Source of the DNA: Aquabacter sp. L1I39
GTDB taxonomy: Bacteria; Pseudomonadota; Alphaproteobacteria; Rhizobiales; Xanthobacteraceae
Reading direction: 5' to 3'
Length of the DNA stretch: 64,000 nt
Assembly: GCF_017742835.1 (NCBI RefSeq)
Contig: NZ_CP072392.1
Location: 1,286-65,285 of the forward strand
Below are positions 1-9,074 of this stretch, in pieces. Each line of letters begins with the position of its first letter. Within the stretch, counting starts at the first letter, position 1. The translations under genes and the position numbers were made by a program. The notes beneath the pieces were generated by a model, which saw nothing but the letters and a program-made list of their open reading frames with translations, did not search any database and had not been told where the DNA came from.

Positions 1-2
1 AC

Positions 3-39
3 AAAACCCCCGATGCTCGAAAGAGCACCGGGGGTTTTT
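3..39. terminator. Rho-independent terminator, bidirectional in form
   Basis: An A-run and C-run (3-11) pair with a G-run and T-run (30-39). A GCTC/GAGC inner stem closes on a GAAA tetraloop. The transcript it ends lies to the left of the window or, on the other strand, is unknown. Confidence 0.85.
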
Positions 40-40
40 C

Positions 41-350
41 GTGTCCGACACACAGAACTCGCGCGCGAGAAGGGGGCCGATCCGCCTCCCCTCTGCTTCT
101 CCCCCAGCCCCGCACCCGCCCAAAAAGCGTCCTGCGGGCTCCAGAGGAAAAGTCCACGGCCGAACCAGCACGAACAGGACACAAAAGCCGGACAGCGTAT
201 CCTCCGAGGGTTAGGCCAGCGCCGCCCCGCACGCACGCGTTCCGGGCCGGGGTGCGACGCCGTCACCCATCGGCCCCTTGACCGAAACCGACTAAGGAGT
301 GCGACAAGTCTTAGCAGTGTACACTGGCCTCAACTCAGTCTTGCAGGGCG
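41..350. other. Gene-free stretch before the polysaccharide operon
   Basis: No credible coding sequence or RNA gene was recognised in these 310 bases. The one open frame across it (13-354) begins inside the terminator and has low-complexity Arg/Pro-rich coding. The stretch presumably holds the promoter of the operon that starts at 351, but no clear -35/-10 pair was identified. Confidence 0.5.
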
Positions 351-1304
351 ATGATGTCACGAGCGCTGATCGGATACACGGGCTTCGTCGGTACGAATCT
401 TTGCGCGCAGACGCATTTCGATGCCTCATTCAATTCGAAAAATATAGCAGACATCGCCGGGCGCTCATTTGAGACGGTTGTTTGCGCAGCTGCGCCAGCA
501 ACCATGTGGGCTGCCAACAAAGATCCCGACGCCGACTTGAGAAAGATCAGTGGCCTCCTTGATGCAATATCCGGGGTAACGGCCGAGCATTTTGTCCTGA
601 TTTCCACCATTGCCGTGCTCGGTGATGCGGCCGCAGGCCTGGACGAGACGAGTGTGCATTTCGAGACAGCGAAGGCCTATGGCCGAAACCGCCGTTTCCT
701 GGAAGTTGAGGTGGCGAGCCGCTTTCCACGGTGCCACATCCTGCGCCTTCCCGCCCTGTTCGGGAAAGGATTGAAAAAGAACTTCCTCTTCGACATCATC
801 AACCCGGTTCCATCCTTCCTTTCCGCCGACAAGTTCTCTGACCTCATGGATCGCCTCCCGGCGGATGCCGCGGCGATTTTCGCCCGAGTCTATCGCTTCT
901 CCGCAGACTTGGGCATGTTCGCGATCGATCGGTCCCTTCTGGCGGGGCCCGAGCGAACGATGCTCACTACGGCACTGTTCAATCTGGGATTCACAGCGCT
1001 GAACTTCACCCACGCGGACAGCACCTTCCAGTATTATGGCCTTGGGCGATTGTGGTCAGACGTGGAGCGCGTGATAAGCCAGGATGTGCCTCTGATTCAC
1101 CTTGCTCCCGAACCCCTGCGGGCGGCGGACGTGTACCACGCCCTCACCGGCAAAGACCTGACCGCGCGCTCCGGCCACCCCTATCACGAGGATATGCGGA
1201 CGCTGCATTCGAAAGCCTGGGGTGGTCCGGACGGCTATATCCAATCGCGGCACGATGTTCTTTCGGAAATTGACGTCTTCTACAAATCGCAGGCAGTCCT
1301 ATGA
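351..1304 (+). CDS. NAD(P)-dependent epimerase/dehydratase family protein
   Basis: A 317-residue extended-SDR-like protein, first gene of a seven-gene operon. The Rossmann fingerprint GYTGFVG is at residues 8-14, so a dinucleotide cofactor is expected. A Ser-Thr pair (S85/T86) ends the beta-4 strand where the SDR catalytic Ser/Thr sits. The usual YxxxK is present only as Tyr110-x3-Arg114, an unusual Lys-to-Arg change that could alter or weaken catalysis. The C-terminal half is divergent. Two ATGs in a row (351, 354) leave the start uncertain by one codon. Its stop overlaps the next start (ATGA), which implies translational coupling. The family fits nucleotide-sugar or sugar modification; the substrate is unknown. 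Confidence 0.8.
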   Translation: MMSRALIGYTGFVGTNLCAQTHFDASFNSKNIADIAGRSFETVVCAAAPATMWAANKDPDADLRKISGLLDAISGVTAEHFVLISTIAVLGDAAAGLDETSVHFETAKAYGRNRRFLEVEVASRFPRCHILRLPALFGKGLKKNFLFDIINPVPSFLSADKFSDLMDRLPADAAAIFARVYRFSADLGMFAIDRSLLAGPERTMLTTALFNLGFTALNFTHADSTFQYYGLGRLWSDVERVISQDVPLIHLAPEPLRAADVYHALTGKDLTARSGHPYHEDMRTLHSKAWGGPDGYIQSRHDVLSEIDVFYKSQAVL

Positions 1305-2170
1305 TCTTCGCGATGTCGAATATCGCCTGGAAGGGCTCCGAGCGCCTCCAGGCCTACCGGATGTTGCGGGACGCAGGATTTTCAGGCCTTGAGATCGCCC
1401 CGGGTTTGCTGCTTGGAGAGGCCGTAGCTGACGTCTTCCCTTCGGAAGACGTGGTCCAGGACCGCCTCTCGGAGGCTGCGGCCTTCGGGCTGACCATGGT
1501 ATCCATGCAATCCCTGCTCTTCGGGGTCGAAGGTGCGGCGCTGTTCGGGACCTCCGAGGAGGTGAAGCGGTTGGACCACGGCTTGAGCCGTGCGATCCGG
1601 CTGGCGGGTCGTCTCGGCATCGGCAACCTGGTCTTCGGTTCACCGCGCCAACGGGTCATCCCGGATGGGATGCAGGCTGCCGAAGTGGAGCAGCGCGTGG
1701 CGGATGTCTTCGGGCCTCTCGGCGAGCTTGCTCGGGAAAATGGTGCCGTCATTGCCCTGGAGCCGAACCCGGCTCAATATGGCACCAACTTCATGACCAC
1801 ATTTGCAGAGACCCTTGCGGTCGTCGACCGCCTCGATCATTCGGGCATTACGGTCAATTTCGACACGGGCGCCCTGCATATGACCGGTCGTTATGGGGAT
1901 ATGGCGGAGGCTGTGACTGCCGGTCGGCACCGGATCTCCCATGTGCATTTGAGCCGACCTTTCCTAGAGCCTGCGCCAGCCTCCTCGGATGAAGCGATTG
2001 CCTTGCTGCGTGCCTTGGCCTTGGCAGGCTATAAGGGGGCTGTCTCGATTGAAATGAAGGCGGTTCCTGACGACGGGATGCATGCAGTGGAAAATGCGAT
2101 CCGTCTCCTTCGGGATGCCATCAACCAGACTGGGGTCGAAGCCGGGTGTGGATGCGCAGATGAAGCCTGA
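1301..2170 (+). CDS. Sugar phosphate isomerase/epimerase (xylose-isomerase-like TIM barrel)
   Basis: A 289-residue protein of the AP-endonuclease-2 / xylose-isomerase-like TIM-barrel family. Candidate metal-binding residues fall where the family has them: Glu154 (ALEPNP), Asp188 (NFDTGA), His216 (HVHLSRP) and Glu251 (SIEMK). Members act as sugar or sugar-phosphate isomerases, epimerases or dehydratases in the cytoplasm. The start overlaps the epimerase stop by four bases and the stop overlaps the next gene by eleven, so it is part of a translationally coupled operon. Here it probably works on the same sugar as the upstream epimerase. The actual substrate cannot be read from sequence. Confidence 0.8.
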   Translation: MIFAMSNIAWKGSERLQAYRMLRDAGFSGLEIAPGLLLGEAVADVFPSEDVVQDRLSEAAAFGLTMVSMQSLLFGVEGAALFGTSEEVKRLDHGLSRAIRLAGRLGIGNLVFGSPRQRVIPDGMQAAEVEQRVADVFGPLGELARENGAVIALEPNPAQYGTNFMTTFAETLAVVDRLDHSGITVNFDTGALHMTGRYGDMAEAVTAGRHRISHVHLSRPFLEPAPASSDEAIALLRALALAGYKGAVSIEMKAVPDDGMHAVENAIRLLRDAINQTGVEAGCGCADEA

Positions 2171-3182
2171 GCCGAAACCGCTGCGAGAGGACATCTTCGT
2201 CTCGCTGTGTTTTCCGGAGCCCCTCGCCTCGGAGGATGATGTTTCGGTCGTCCTAAAGGCGAGCCGGCAGATTTCTGCTCGGTTTCGCTATTTCGAAGTG
2301 TTGATCATCGCGCGCGTCGGTGATGCCGACGATTTGCTGTCCGCTTGTCTCTCGGGCAGCCCGCATGTGCGTGTCATCAAGGTGCGCGGGACACGCCGGC
2401 ATTATGCCAACCGCGTTGTGGCAGCCAATGAGGCGATCGGGGACGTGGTCGTCATAACCTCCCTTGCAGAAGCGGGCGCCCTCGACTTGCCGGGCATGGT
2501 CGCGGCCGCCTCTGATCAGAATGCAGTGACCGTTTTCACGCGCGAGCAGCGCAGCTGGACCAACCGGCTGCTACAGGCTCTGGGTTCGGCGAGTCGATTC
2601 ATGATTTCCTCGGGGGACATGCGCACCATCGCCATTCCCCGCGTGTGGATGAGCCGCCTGCTTGCGCATCCGCAGTACAATCTTGCCTTGCGCTTTCCCC
2701 CCTTGGGGCAGGGCTTGCCTATCCTTCACATTCCCGCCCCTTTCACTCGCATTTCTGCAAGCAGTGACGCGACGTTCTGGCGCCGTGTGGCGCTGGCCTA
2801 CCAACTGTCGGTGAATGCCGCACCGGTGGCGCTGATCGGAGTGGGGCTGCTGTCGTGCGTGGTGGTGCTGGGGGCGCTCGCCTATGCGATCTTTGCCGTT
2901 GGCGTCGTGATATTTGCGAGCCACGTTCAGCCCGGCTGGTTCACCACATCCATCATTCAGGCGGGCACTGCCGGGTATCTGGCGCTCGCCATTCTCGGAC
3001 TATCCATGGGCCTGCAGAAGATCCTTGAACATCTCGAGCCCCAAGTGGCCGACACGGTGGTCGAAGAGATCTGCAACACAGATCTCCCGGCGCAGATCCA
3101 TGACCTGAATGTCTCCGTGGAGATGGGCCACGCGCCGGAAGTCCCTCATGATAGAGGCCCGGCGGGTGGATCGGCCCCATGA
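2160..3182 (+). CDS. Degenerate glycosyltransferase-2-like membrane protein
   Basis: A 340-residue protein. The first ~200 residues resemble the GT-A fold of family-2 transferases but I see no clear DxD motif. The C-terminal part has two long hydrophobic stretches (about residues 217-255 and 265-285), the arrangement of GtrB/ArnC-type polyprenyl-phosphate glycosyltransferases. The ATG at 2160 was chosen because it gives the normal short overlap with the previous gene; a longer frame extends upstream to 2082 inside that gene. It could be a regulatory or inactive partner of the complete GT2 encoded at 4745, or a divergent enzyme. Confidence 0.6.
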   Translation: MKPEPKPLREDIFVSLCFPEPLASEDDVSVVLKASRQISARFRYFEVLIIARVGDADDLLSACLSGSPHVRVIKVRGTRRHYANRVVAANEAIGDVVVITSLAEAGALDLPGMVAAASDQNAVTVFTREQRSWTNRLLQALGSASRFMISSGDMRTIAIPRVWMSRLLAHPQYNLALRFPPLGQGLPILHIPAPFTRISASSDATFWRRVALAYQLSVNAAPVALIGVGLLSCVVVLGALAYAIFAVGVVIFASHVQPGWFTTSIIQAGTAGYLALAILGLSMGLQKILEHLEPQVADTVVEEICNTDLPAQIHDLNVSVEMGHAPEVPHDRGPAGGSAP

Positions 3183-4336
3183 CGGCGAGCCATGACTACG
3201 ACTACATCGTCATCGGAGGTGGATTTTATGGCTGTTGCCTGGCGCTCTTTTTGCGCTCGGTGACGTCACGCATCCTGCTCGTGGAAGCGGGCGATACCTT
3301 TCTCATGCGCGCGTCCCGCGTGAATCAGGCCAGGGTGCATACTGGGTTTCACTATCCCCGCAGCTTTGTCACAGCCGCTCGGTCGGCCGCTCTCAGCGAC
3401 CGATTCGCCCAGGACTTTCCGGAAGCCGTCGTGGACGACTTCCAGATGCTGTATGCCATCGCCCGGTCCCGGTCCAAGGTGTCCGCTGGGCGTTTCTTTC
3501 GCATGTTTCATGACTTGAAGGCGCCGATCCGGCCCGCGCGGGAAGCGGAGGCTGCGCTTTTCGACCGCAGGATGATTGAGGAGACTTTCGCCTGCCGGGA
3601 GCACGCGTTTGATTATTCGGTTCTCCAACACAAGCTAACCGACCGCGTTTTCTCCAGTGGCATCGAAGTGAGGATGCAGACATCGGTCGTTGACGCCAAT
3701 GAGGAAGCGGACGCTGCCGTCCTGCACCTGTCGGACGGCTCCGTCGTGAGAGGACGCAGAGTCTTCAACGTGACCTACGCGCAGATCAACCAGATTCTGC
3801 GCCTGGCGAACCTTCCTCTGGCGCCTGTGCGCTATGAGTTCACCGAGATCGCGCTGGTCGAGCCGCCACACGATCTGGAGGGGCTGGGCGTGACGGTGAT
3901 GGACGGCGCCTTCTTTTCGGTCATGCCCTATCCGGCGGCCGGTCTCTATTCGCTCACGCATGTGCGCTACACGCCGCATGCCAGCTGGCTGGACACGCCG
4001 GGAGGGCTTTCGGCCTATGAGGTCGGCGAACGGATGCCGCGGGAAAGCCGCGTGCGCCACATGCTTCTTGATTCGCAGCGGTACCTGCCTTGCCTTGCCG
4101 ATATGCGGTACGTGCGGTCGCTCTATGACGTCAAGGCGGTCCTGCTGAAGAATGAGCGGGACGACGGCCGGCCGATCCTGTTCCAGCGCAATCCATCAAG
4201 CTCCCACATCACCTCTGTGATGGGGGGAAAGATCGACAACATTTACGACCTTTTCGTACTGCTGAAACGAGAGGGTGGGGCACTCGAGCACGCACATCAC
4301 AGGCTCCTCCTCGACCAGCCGGGGCGCGTCGCATGA
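3179..4336 (+). CDS. FAD-dependent oxidoreductase (DAO/GlpO-like)
   Basis: A 385-residue flavoprotein. The FAD-binding GGGFYG sequence is at residues 13-18 and is followed by an acidic residue at the end of beta-2 (Glu36, LLVEAGD) that should bind the ribose. The overall layout matches the D-amino-acid oxidase / glycerol-3-phosphate dehydrogenase superfamily. The start overlaps the previous stop (ATGA) and the stop overlaps the GtrA start, so it is embedded in the operon. Members of this family oxidise amines or secondary alcohols. In a sugar cassette it might oxidise an amino sugar or carbinol, which is inference only. Confidence 0.78.
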   Translation: MTASHDYDYIVIGGGFYGCCLALFLRSVTSRILLVEAGDTFLMRASRVNQARVHTGFHYPRSFVTAARSAALSDRFAQDFPEAVVDDFQMLYAIARSRSKVSAGRFFRMFHDLKAPIRPAREAEAALFDRRMIEETFACREHAFDYSVLQHKLTDRVFSSGIEVRMQTSVVDANEEADAAVLHLSDGSVVRGRRVFNVTYAQINQILRLANLPLAPVRYEFTEIALVEPPHDLEGLGVTVMDGAFFSVMPYPAAGLYSLTHVRYTPHASWLDTPGGLSAYEVGERMPRESRVRHMLLDSQRYLPCLADMRYVRSLYDVKAVLLKNERDDGRPILFQRNPSSSHITSVMGGKIDNIYDLFVLLKREGGALEHAHHRLLLDQPGRVA

Positions 4337-4761
4337 GAGCTTCAATTGGCTCTCCTCTCGTGCGCTTCGGCTTCGTGGTGGTCGGCGGCCTTTTCCTCGA
4401 CCTCGGCATTGCCTGGTCACTGGCCAACCTGGCGGGGGTACCGCTGGAGGTCGCTGCCGTCGCGGGTTTCTTCTCCGGCGCCCTTTTCAATTATGTGTTG
4501 CACGAATTCTGGACCTTCCGGTCGCCGAACAGTCGCGTGTCAGGGCGGCGGGTGACGCTTTACTTTGTCATGATGGTCGCCGTGCTCGGCATCCGTGTCG
4601 GGGTAGTCGCGCTGCTTTCCCATCCGCTTCATGGGCCGCTCGGCAGCCTTCTGGCTCTGGTCTGTGCGTCGGGTGTTTCGTTTGTCGCCAACTATCTGCT
4701 CAGCCGATTCGTCGTCTATCGCCGCGGCCATCAGGGAGAACTCAATGGAATCGGGCGCTGA
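4333..4761 (+). CDS. GtrA family membrane protein
   Basis: A 142-residue protein with four predicted membrane helices, the usual size and layout of GtrA/DPMS-associated proteins. These are thought to flip polyprenyl-phosphate-linked sugars across the inner membrane or to anchor the transferase. Conserved-looking features include an early helix starting near RFGFVVVGG and a FxNYxxxxxWTF-like segment (FNYVLHEFWTF). It overlaps the FAD enzyme by four bases and the downstream GT2 by 17. GtrA next to a DPM1-like GT2 and a GT-C enzyme is the classical three-part arrangement for lipid-linked sugar transfer. Confidence 0.88.
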   Translation: MRASIGSPLVRFGFVVVGGLFLDLGIAWSLANLAGVPLEVAAVAGFFSGALFNYVLHEFWTFRSPNSRVSGRRVTLYFVMMVAVLGIRVGVVALLSHPLHGPLGSLLALVCASGVSFVANYLLSRFVVYRRGHQGELNGIGR

Positions 4762-5551
4762 TTTCTCCGCAGAAGAGTGGCAGGTGCCGGCAAGCGAGGC
4801 TGTGCTTTACCGTCCGAAGTCCCATCGCCACCTGCTGGTCATCCCGGTGATCAATGAGGGCGAGCGCATCCGCCGACAATTGTTGGCGATCGCGCAGGCG
4901 GGCCTTGATGTGGACGTCGTCGTGGCTGATGGCGGCTCTACCGACGGCTCACTGGATGCAGACTTCATCTCCTCCGTGCCATGTGTCCGCGCGGTCCTGC
5001 GCAAGACAGGACCCGGCCGCCTCAGTGCTCAGCTCCGCATGGCCTATGCCTGGGGCCTCGCCGAGCAGTATGAGGGCATTATCACCATTGATGGCAATGG
5101 GAAGGACGGCGTTGAGGCTGTCGTGCGCTTCGTCGAGAAGCTCGATGAGGGCTATGACTATATCCAGGGCTCCCGCTATCGCCCCGGCGGAAAGGCGGAG
5201 AATACCCCGTTGGAGCGCACGATTGGCAACCGGCTCATTCACGCTCCGCTCATGAGCGTCTCGGGACGGCGCTTCTTCACGGACACCACGAACGGATACA
5301 GAGCCTACTCGCGACGATACCTGCTGCATCCGAAGGTCCGGCCCTTCCGGGACGTGTTCGTAAATTACGAACTGCTCTTTTACCTGACCGTTCGGGCTGG
5401 CCAGCTGGGCTTGCGGGTATGCGAGATACCCGTGCGCCGCTCCTATCCGAAGGGGCAGCCGACACCCACGAAGATCCGAGGCAGCGGGGCAAAGCTCGCC
5501 TTGCTCAGGCAGGCCATTGATGCTGCCCTCGGGCGATTTGCGCCTCGATAA
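4745..5551 (+). CDS. DPM1-like glycosyltransferase family 2
   Basis: A 268-residue GT2 enzyme. It has the nucleotide-binding ADGGSTDGS motif at residues 61-69 and an acidic metal-site motif IDGNGKD around residue 116. No long C-terminal membrane helices are evident, so it would resemble soluble dolichol-phosphate mannose synthases that charge a polyprenyl phosphate with a sugar at the inner membrane. The ATG at 4745 lies inside the end of gtrA and gives a normal N-terminus just before the GT2 core; an upstream in-frame extension to 4631 is antiparallel to good gtrA coding and is rejected. Confidence 0.85.
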   Translation: MESGADFSAEEWQVPASEAVLYRPKSHRHLLVIPVINEGERIRRQLLAIAQAGLDVDVVVADGGSTDGSLDADFISSVPCVRAVLRKTGPGRLSAQLRMAYAWGLAEQYEGIITIDGNGKDGVEAVVRFVEKLDEGYDYIQGSRYRPGGKAENTPLERTIGNRLIHAPLMSVSGRRFFTDTTNGYRAYSRRYLLHPKVRPFRDVFVNYELLFYLTVRAGQLGLRVCEIPVRRSYPKGQPTPTKIRGSGAKLALLRQAIDAALGRFAPR

Positions 5552-5655
5552 GGCGTCGCGGCAGTGGCCCAAAGCCATGCTCAAGGACGGGGCAGGTTTG
5601 CCCGGGGGGTCTATCCCAGCGGCGCGGGCCGAACGCAGTATATGAGGGGGGTGAG

Positions 5656-7392
5656 ATGAAACGCGCGCCGGTCTTAATTCTCATCTTGGCCGTTCTTGTC
5701 GCGACGAGCATTGCGTTTCTGTTGATCTCGATCAACCAGCCCGCCGCCCTGCTTTCGCACGCCGCTCATGATGATGCGCTCTACCTCGCCCAGGCTCGGA
5801 CCGTTTCAGCGGGCCAGTGGATGGGCGTCTATAATGACCGCGTGCTCGCCAAGCCCCCCGGCTTTCCGATTTTTGTGGCAGGTCTCGACGCACTGGGCAT
5901 TCCCTATCCGATGGGGGTTGCGCTTCTCCGGCTTCTTGCGGTCCTCGTCTGTGCGGCGGGTCTCTGGCGTTTCACGGGAGTGGCCTGGCCCGCGGTGATC
6001 TCGGTGCCTCTCTTGTTGTTCCATCCGCAGGTGTTCTCCACGGTCCGGATTCTGCGCGAATCCATCTATCCCTCTCAGATCCTGCTCTTTGTCGGGCTGA
6101 TGCTGTTGAGTTTTCGCTCCCGCTGGCGGCTGACGGGCTTTCTTGCCGCAGGGTTCGCTTTCGGCTGGACCTGGATCACGCGTGAAGAAGGCATCTGGAT
6201 GCTGCCTGGGCTGGTCGTGCTGCTGGCGGTCCTGGCGCGCAACTGGCGGGCCGTGCCCGGCATGCTCCTCGCGTTCGGCGTTGGTGCCGCTGTCCTGCCG
6301 GTGACGGTGGGGGCCTTGAACCAGAAGGTCTATGGGCGCTGGACGGTGTCGGAGATGGGGGATGCCGACTTCGTGGCGGCCACGTCGCGGCTTGCCAGTG
6401 TCACCGATGGTGGCCAAAAAAGCGGGGTTGGGGTCACACGCGCGACCCGTGAGGCCATCTATGCGGTGAGCCCCAGCTTTGCGGCGCTGAAACCCATCCT
6501 GGAAGCCCCCGATTACTGGACCTTCGGCTGTTCGCCACGCCCCAAGACATGCGGCGAGATTGCCAATGGGTGGTGGCACTGGGCCTTCAGGTGGGGCGCT
6601 TGGCAGGCTGGATTCCATGCGTCTCCAGCGACGGCGGCCAAGTTCTACCGTGCGGTGGCTGATGAGGTGGGCAAGGCCTGTGATGACGGGCGCCTGACTT
6701 GCATATGGCGCCCCATTCCGCAATTGCCGACCATCCAAACGGCCGATCTGATGGAAATGCCGATGTATTTCGGTCAATTGGTCGGACGGCTGTTCCTCTT
6801 CAACGCGCCGCTGCAACTGGTGCAGGCAAGCTCCGGGTCGCCGCAGGAGATGGAGGCGTTGCTGGCGCAACTGAACAGGCCGTACGCCTTCCAGTCACCG
6901 GCCTATCGGCCGGTTTTCCTGGCAAATTTCGAGGCTGTGCCGGGCCTTGCGATCCGGGCCATAACGGCGATCACGCCGATCTATCGGGACGCCTTTTATG
7001 TGGTGGCAATCGGGACTCTGGGGCTCGCCATGCTTGGTCTCGCCCGCCGCTCCCGGGTTGGGGCGTGGCGCATGTTTGGCGTGGCGGCAGCGCTGCTGAT
7101 CTTCATCAGTTGTCGTCTGTTCCTGCTCGCCATTGTGGGTGTCGCGAGTTTTGCCACAGACAACCTCATGTATATCGGCCCTGCCATGCAACTGTCCGTC
7201 CTGATGCTCCTCGTCCTGGCGGCGGCGCTCGCACCGTGGCAGCGTGAGGCCGCAGGGATGGCCGCTCCCGCCGGCGCTTCACCCGCTGATGGTCGTCAGC
7301 GGCAATGGACGGACTTGGCGACCGCGGCGGTGCTCGCTCTTGCCATGGCGTCAGCTTGCCTCGCCTTGTTCGCGGGGCAACACGCCGCTTGA
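5656..7392 (+). CDS. GT-C type integral membrane glycosyltransferase (GT39/ArnT-like)
   Basis: A 578-residue protein with about ten or more membrane helices. An acidic pair in the first periplasmic loop (HDDALY, Asp39-Asp40) is followed by KPPGFP, as in PMT/ArnT-like transferases that use polyprenyl-phosphate sugars as donors. A large soluble stretch (about residues 240-430) should be periplasmic. The gene begins 104 bases after the GT2 stop, preceded by a GAGGGGGGTGAG ribosome binding site. It is the likely final transferase of the cassette, moving the lipid-linked sugar to an acceptor outside the inner membrane. The acceptor is unknown. Confidence 0.8.
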   Translation: MKRAPVLILILAVLVATSIAFLLISINQPAALLSHAAHDDALYLAQARTVSAGQWMGVYNDRVLAKPPGFPIFVAGLDALGIPYPMGVALLRLLAVLVCAAGLWRFTGVAWPAVISVPLLLFHPQVFSTVRILRESIYPSQILLFVGLMLLSFRSRWRLTGFLAAGFAFGWTWITREEGIWMLPGLVVLLAVLARNWRAVPGMLLAFGVGAAVLPVTVGALNQKVYGRWTVSEMGDADFVAATSRLASVTDGGQKSGVGVTRATREAIYAVSPSFAALKPILEAPDYWTFGCSPRPKTCGEIANGWWHWAFRWGAWQAGFHASPATAAKFYRAVADEVGKACDDGRLTCIWRPIPQLPTIQTADLMEMPMYFGQLVGRLFLFNAPLQLVQASSGSPQEMEALLAQLNRPYAFQSPAYRPVFLANFEAVPGLAIRAITAITPIYRDAFYVVAIGTLGLAMLGLARRSRVGAWRMFGVAAALLIFISCRLFLLAIVGVASFATDNLMYIGPAMQLSVLMLLVLAAALAPWQREAAGMAAPAGASPADGRQRQWTDLATAAVLALAMASACLALFAGQHAA

Positions 7393-7523
7393 TCGCAGAC
7401 CGAGGGCGCCCTGGCCCCGGATGCGGCGGCCTCAGACCGGTGCGAATGGGCGCTCGGTGGCGCCGGATGAGAACGCCTCGAGCGGGAAGGCCTGGGTTCA
7501 AGCCTCGTTCCGTCGGCTCCGCA

Positions 7524-8831
7524 TCATCGCCGCAGCCGGTCCAGCACGGCCACTGAAGGGTAGCCATCCGGCAACATGCCGGCGCGGGCCTGGAAGTCCT
7601 GCACGGCAACGCGAGTCTTCTGGCCGAGAATGCCGTCCACGGTGCCGATATCGTAGCCGCGCTGAATCAGCAGGTTCTGCAGTTCCACGCGTTCGCTGCG
7701 GCTGAGCGCCCGCTCATCCGGCCAGTTCTGCGCAAAGGCGCCGCCGCCGCGGAGGCGGTCGGAGAGATGGCCGATGGCGAGGGCATAGGCGTCGGCGGGA
7801 TTGTATTTCAGGATGGCCGAGAAGTTCGGCAGCATCAGGAAGGCAGGGCCTTTGGCACCGGCGGGCAGCAGCAGAAACGCGGTGTCGGAAGCGCGCGGGA
7901 AGTCCCGACCACCGGGCCGTTTGATGCCCAGCGATGCCCACTGGGCCAGCGTCATCTTGCGAGAGCGGTCGACGTAGCGGTAGTCGAAATTGGCCGGCAG
8001 CACCACCTCATAGCCCCAGGTGCGGCCGAACTCCCAGCCGTCCAGCTTGAGATTGTTGGCGGTGGAGCCGATGACGTCGGGGATGGAATCCACCACGTTG
8101 CGCTTGCCGTCGCCGTCGAAGTCCACGGCGAAGCGCTGGAACGAGGTGGGCATGAACTGGGTGGGGCCGAAGGCGCCAGCCCAAGAGCCTTTCAGATGGT
8201 CGGCCGGCACATCGCCCTTTTCCAGGATCTGGAGGGTGGCGAGGAACTCATCACGGAAGAAGTCCTGCCGCCGGCCGATGCAGGCCAGTGTCGCGGTGGA
8301 CCGCAGAACGGAACGATTGCCCATGCCCGAAGGGCTGCCATAGTCCGATTCGATGCCCCAGATGGCCGCCACCGCATAGCGGTCCACCCCGAAGGCCTTT
8401 TCCGCATGGTCGAAAATGGGCTTGTACTTGGCCAGGATCTCCTTGCCGCGGGTGATCCGGCGCTCGGTCACCAGCATGTTCACATAATCGCCGATGGGCT
8501 TGGAGAATTCCGGCTGCTGGTCCAGGAAGTCCATGATCTTCATGTCCGGCGTCAGGCCGGACGTATAGCGCTCGAACGTGCGGCGCGAGACGCCCTTGGC
8601 CTGCGCCTGCGGCCACATGCCGGCGATGCAGGTGCCGAAATTGGCTTCGGCAGCCGCGATCGCCTGCGGCGTCATCAGCGGGTGGCTGGAGCGTGCGGGG
8701 GCCGGAGCCGGCGTGGCCGGTGGATCGAAAATGGACCCTGTCACTTGTGCACAGGCGCCCGCGGCGAAGCCGCCGGCCAGGACAGCGCCGAAAGCAGCGA
8801 CGCGGAGGGAGCGGGTGATCCTGTGTGCCAT
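7524..8831 (-). CDS. Lytic murein transglycosylase, MltB family, with PG-binding domain
   Basis: A 435-residue periplasmic enzyme that cleaves the MurNAc-GlcNAc bond of peptidoglycan with 1,6-anhydro product formation. The catalytic Glu is probably Glu160 in AIWGIESDYG, the MltB signature. An SLT_2 domain spans about residues 50-345 and a PG_binding_1 domain covers the last ~60 residues. The N-terminus is a signal peptide with a Cys at 26 (AAGAC) that could be a weak lipobox. The start at 8831 gives a proper signal peptide; upstream codons to 8864 do not. It is convergent with the glycosyltransferase operon. Confidence 0.92.
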   Translation of the reverse strand: MAHRITRSLRVAAFGAVLAGGFAAGACAQVTGSIFDPPATPAPAPARSSHPLMTPQAIAAAEANFGTCIAGMWPQAQAKGVSRRTFERYTSGLTPDMKIMDFLDQQPEFSKPIGDYVNMLVTERRITRGKEILAKYKPIFDHAEKAFGVDRYAVAAIWGIESDYGSPSGMGNRSVLRSTATLACIGRRQDFFRDEFLATLQILEKGDVPADHLKGSWAGAFGPTQFMPTSFQRFAVDFDGDGKRNVVDSIPDVIGSTANNLKLDGWEFGRTWGYEVVLPANFDYRYVDRSRKMTLAQWASLGIKRPGGRDFPRASDTAFLLLPAGAKGPAFLMLPNFSAILKYNPADAYALAIGHLSDRLRGGGAFAQNWPDERALSRSERVELQNLLIQRGYDIGTVDGILGQKTRVAVQDFQARAGMLPDGYPSVAVLDRLRR

Positions 8832-9074
8832 GTGCGCCTCATCCCGGCGGCCATGCCGCCACATCTTGTGCCCCCGCCGGCTCCCGCGCGAACCGGCTGC
8901 GGTTCGCCGCTGTGGAAGCCGTGGCGGAAGCCTTGCCCCAGTTGCGCCCGCTCCCGACTGAAGGGCGAGCGGCTCGGCCTCTAATGGGCCGTGAATATGG
9001 TTGCGCCGGGGTTAACGCAGGGCAAGTTTGTGCGGCGGCAGGCGCGTTTCGCCGCGCTCCATGGAACGTGGTGT

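Noticed and set aside
61..330. Possible RNase P or tmRNA fragment
   Set aside because: A short GAGGAAAAGTCC-like string is present but no conserved core folds or flanks could be matched.
13..354. A small gene before the epimerase
   Set aside because: It starts inside a terminator hairpin, and no ribosome binding site or family sequence supports it.
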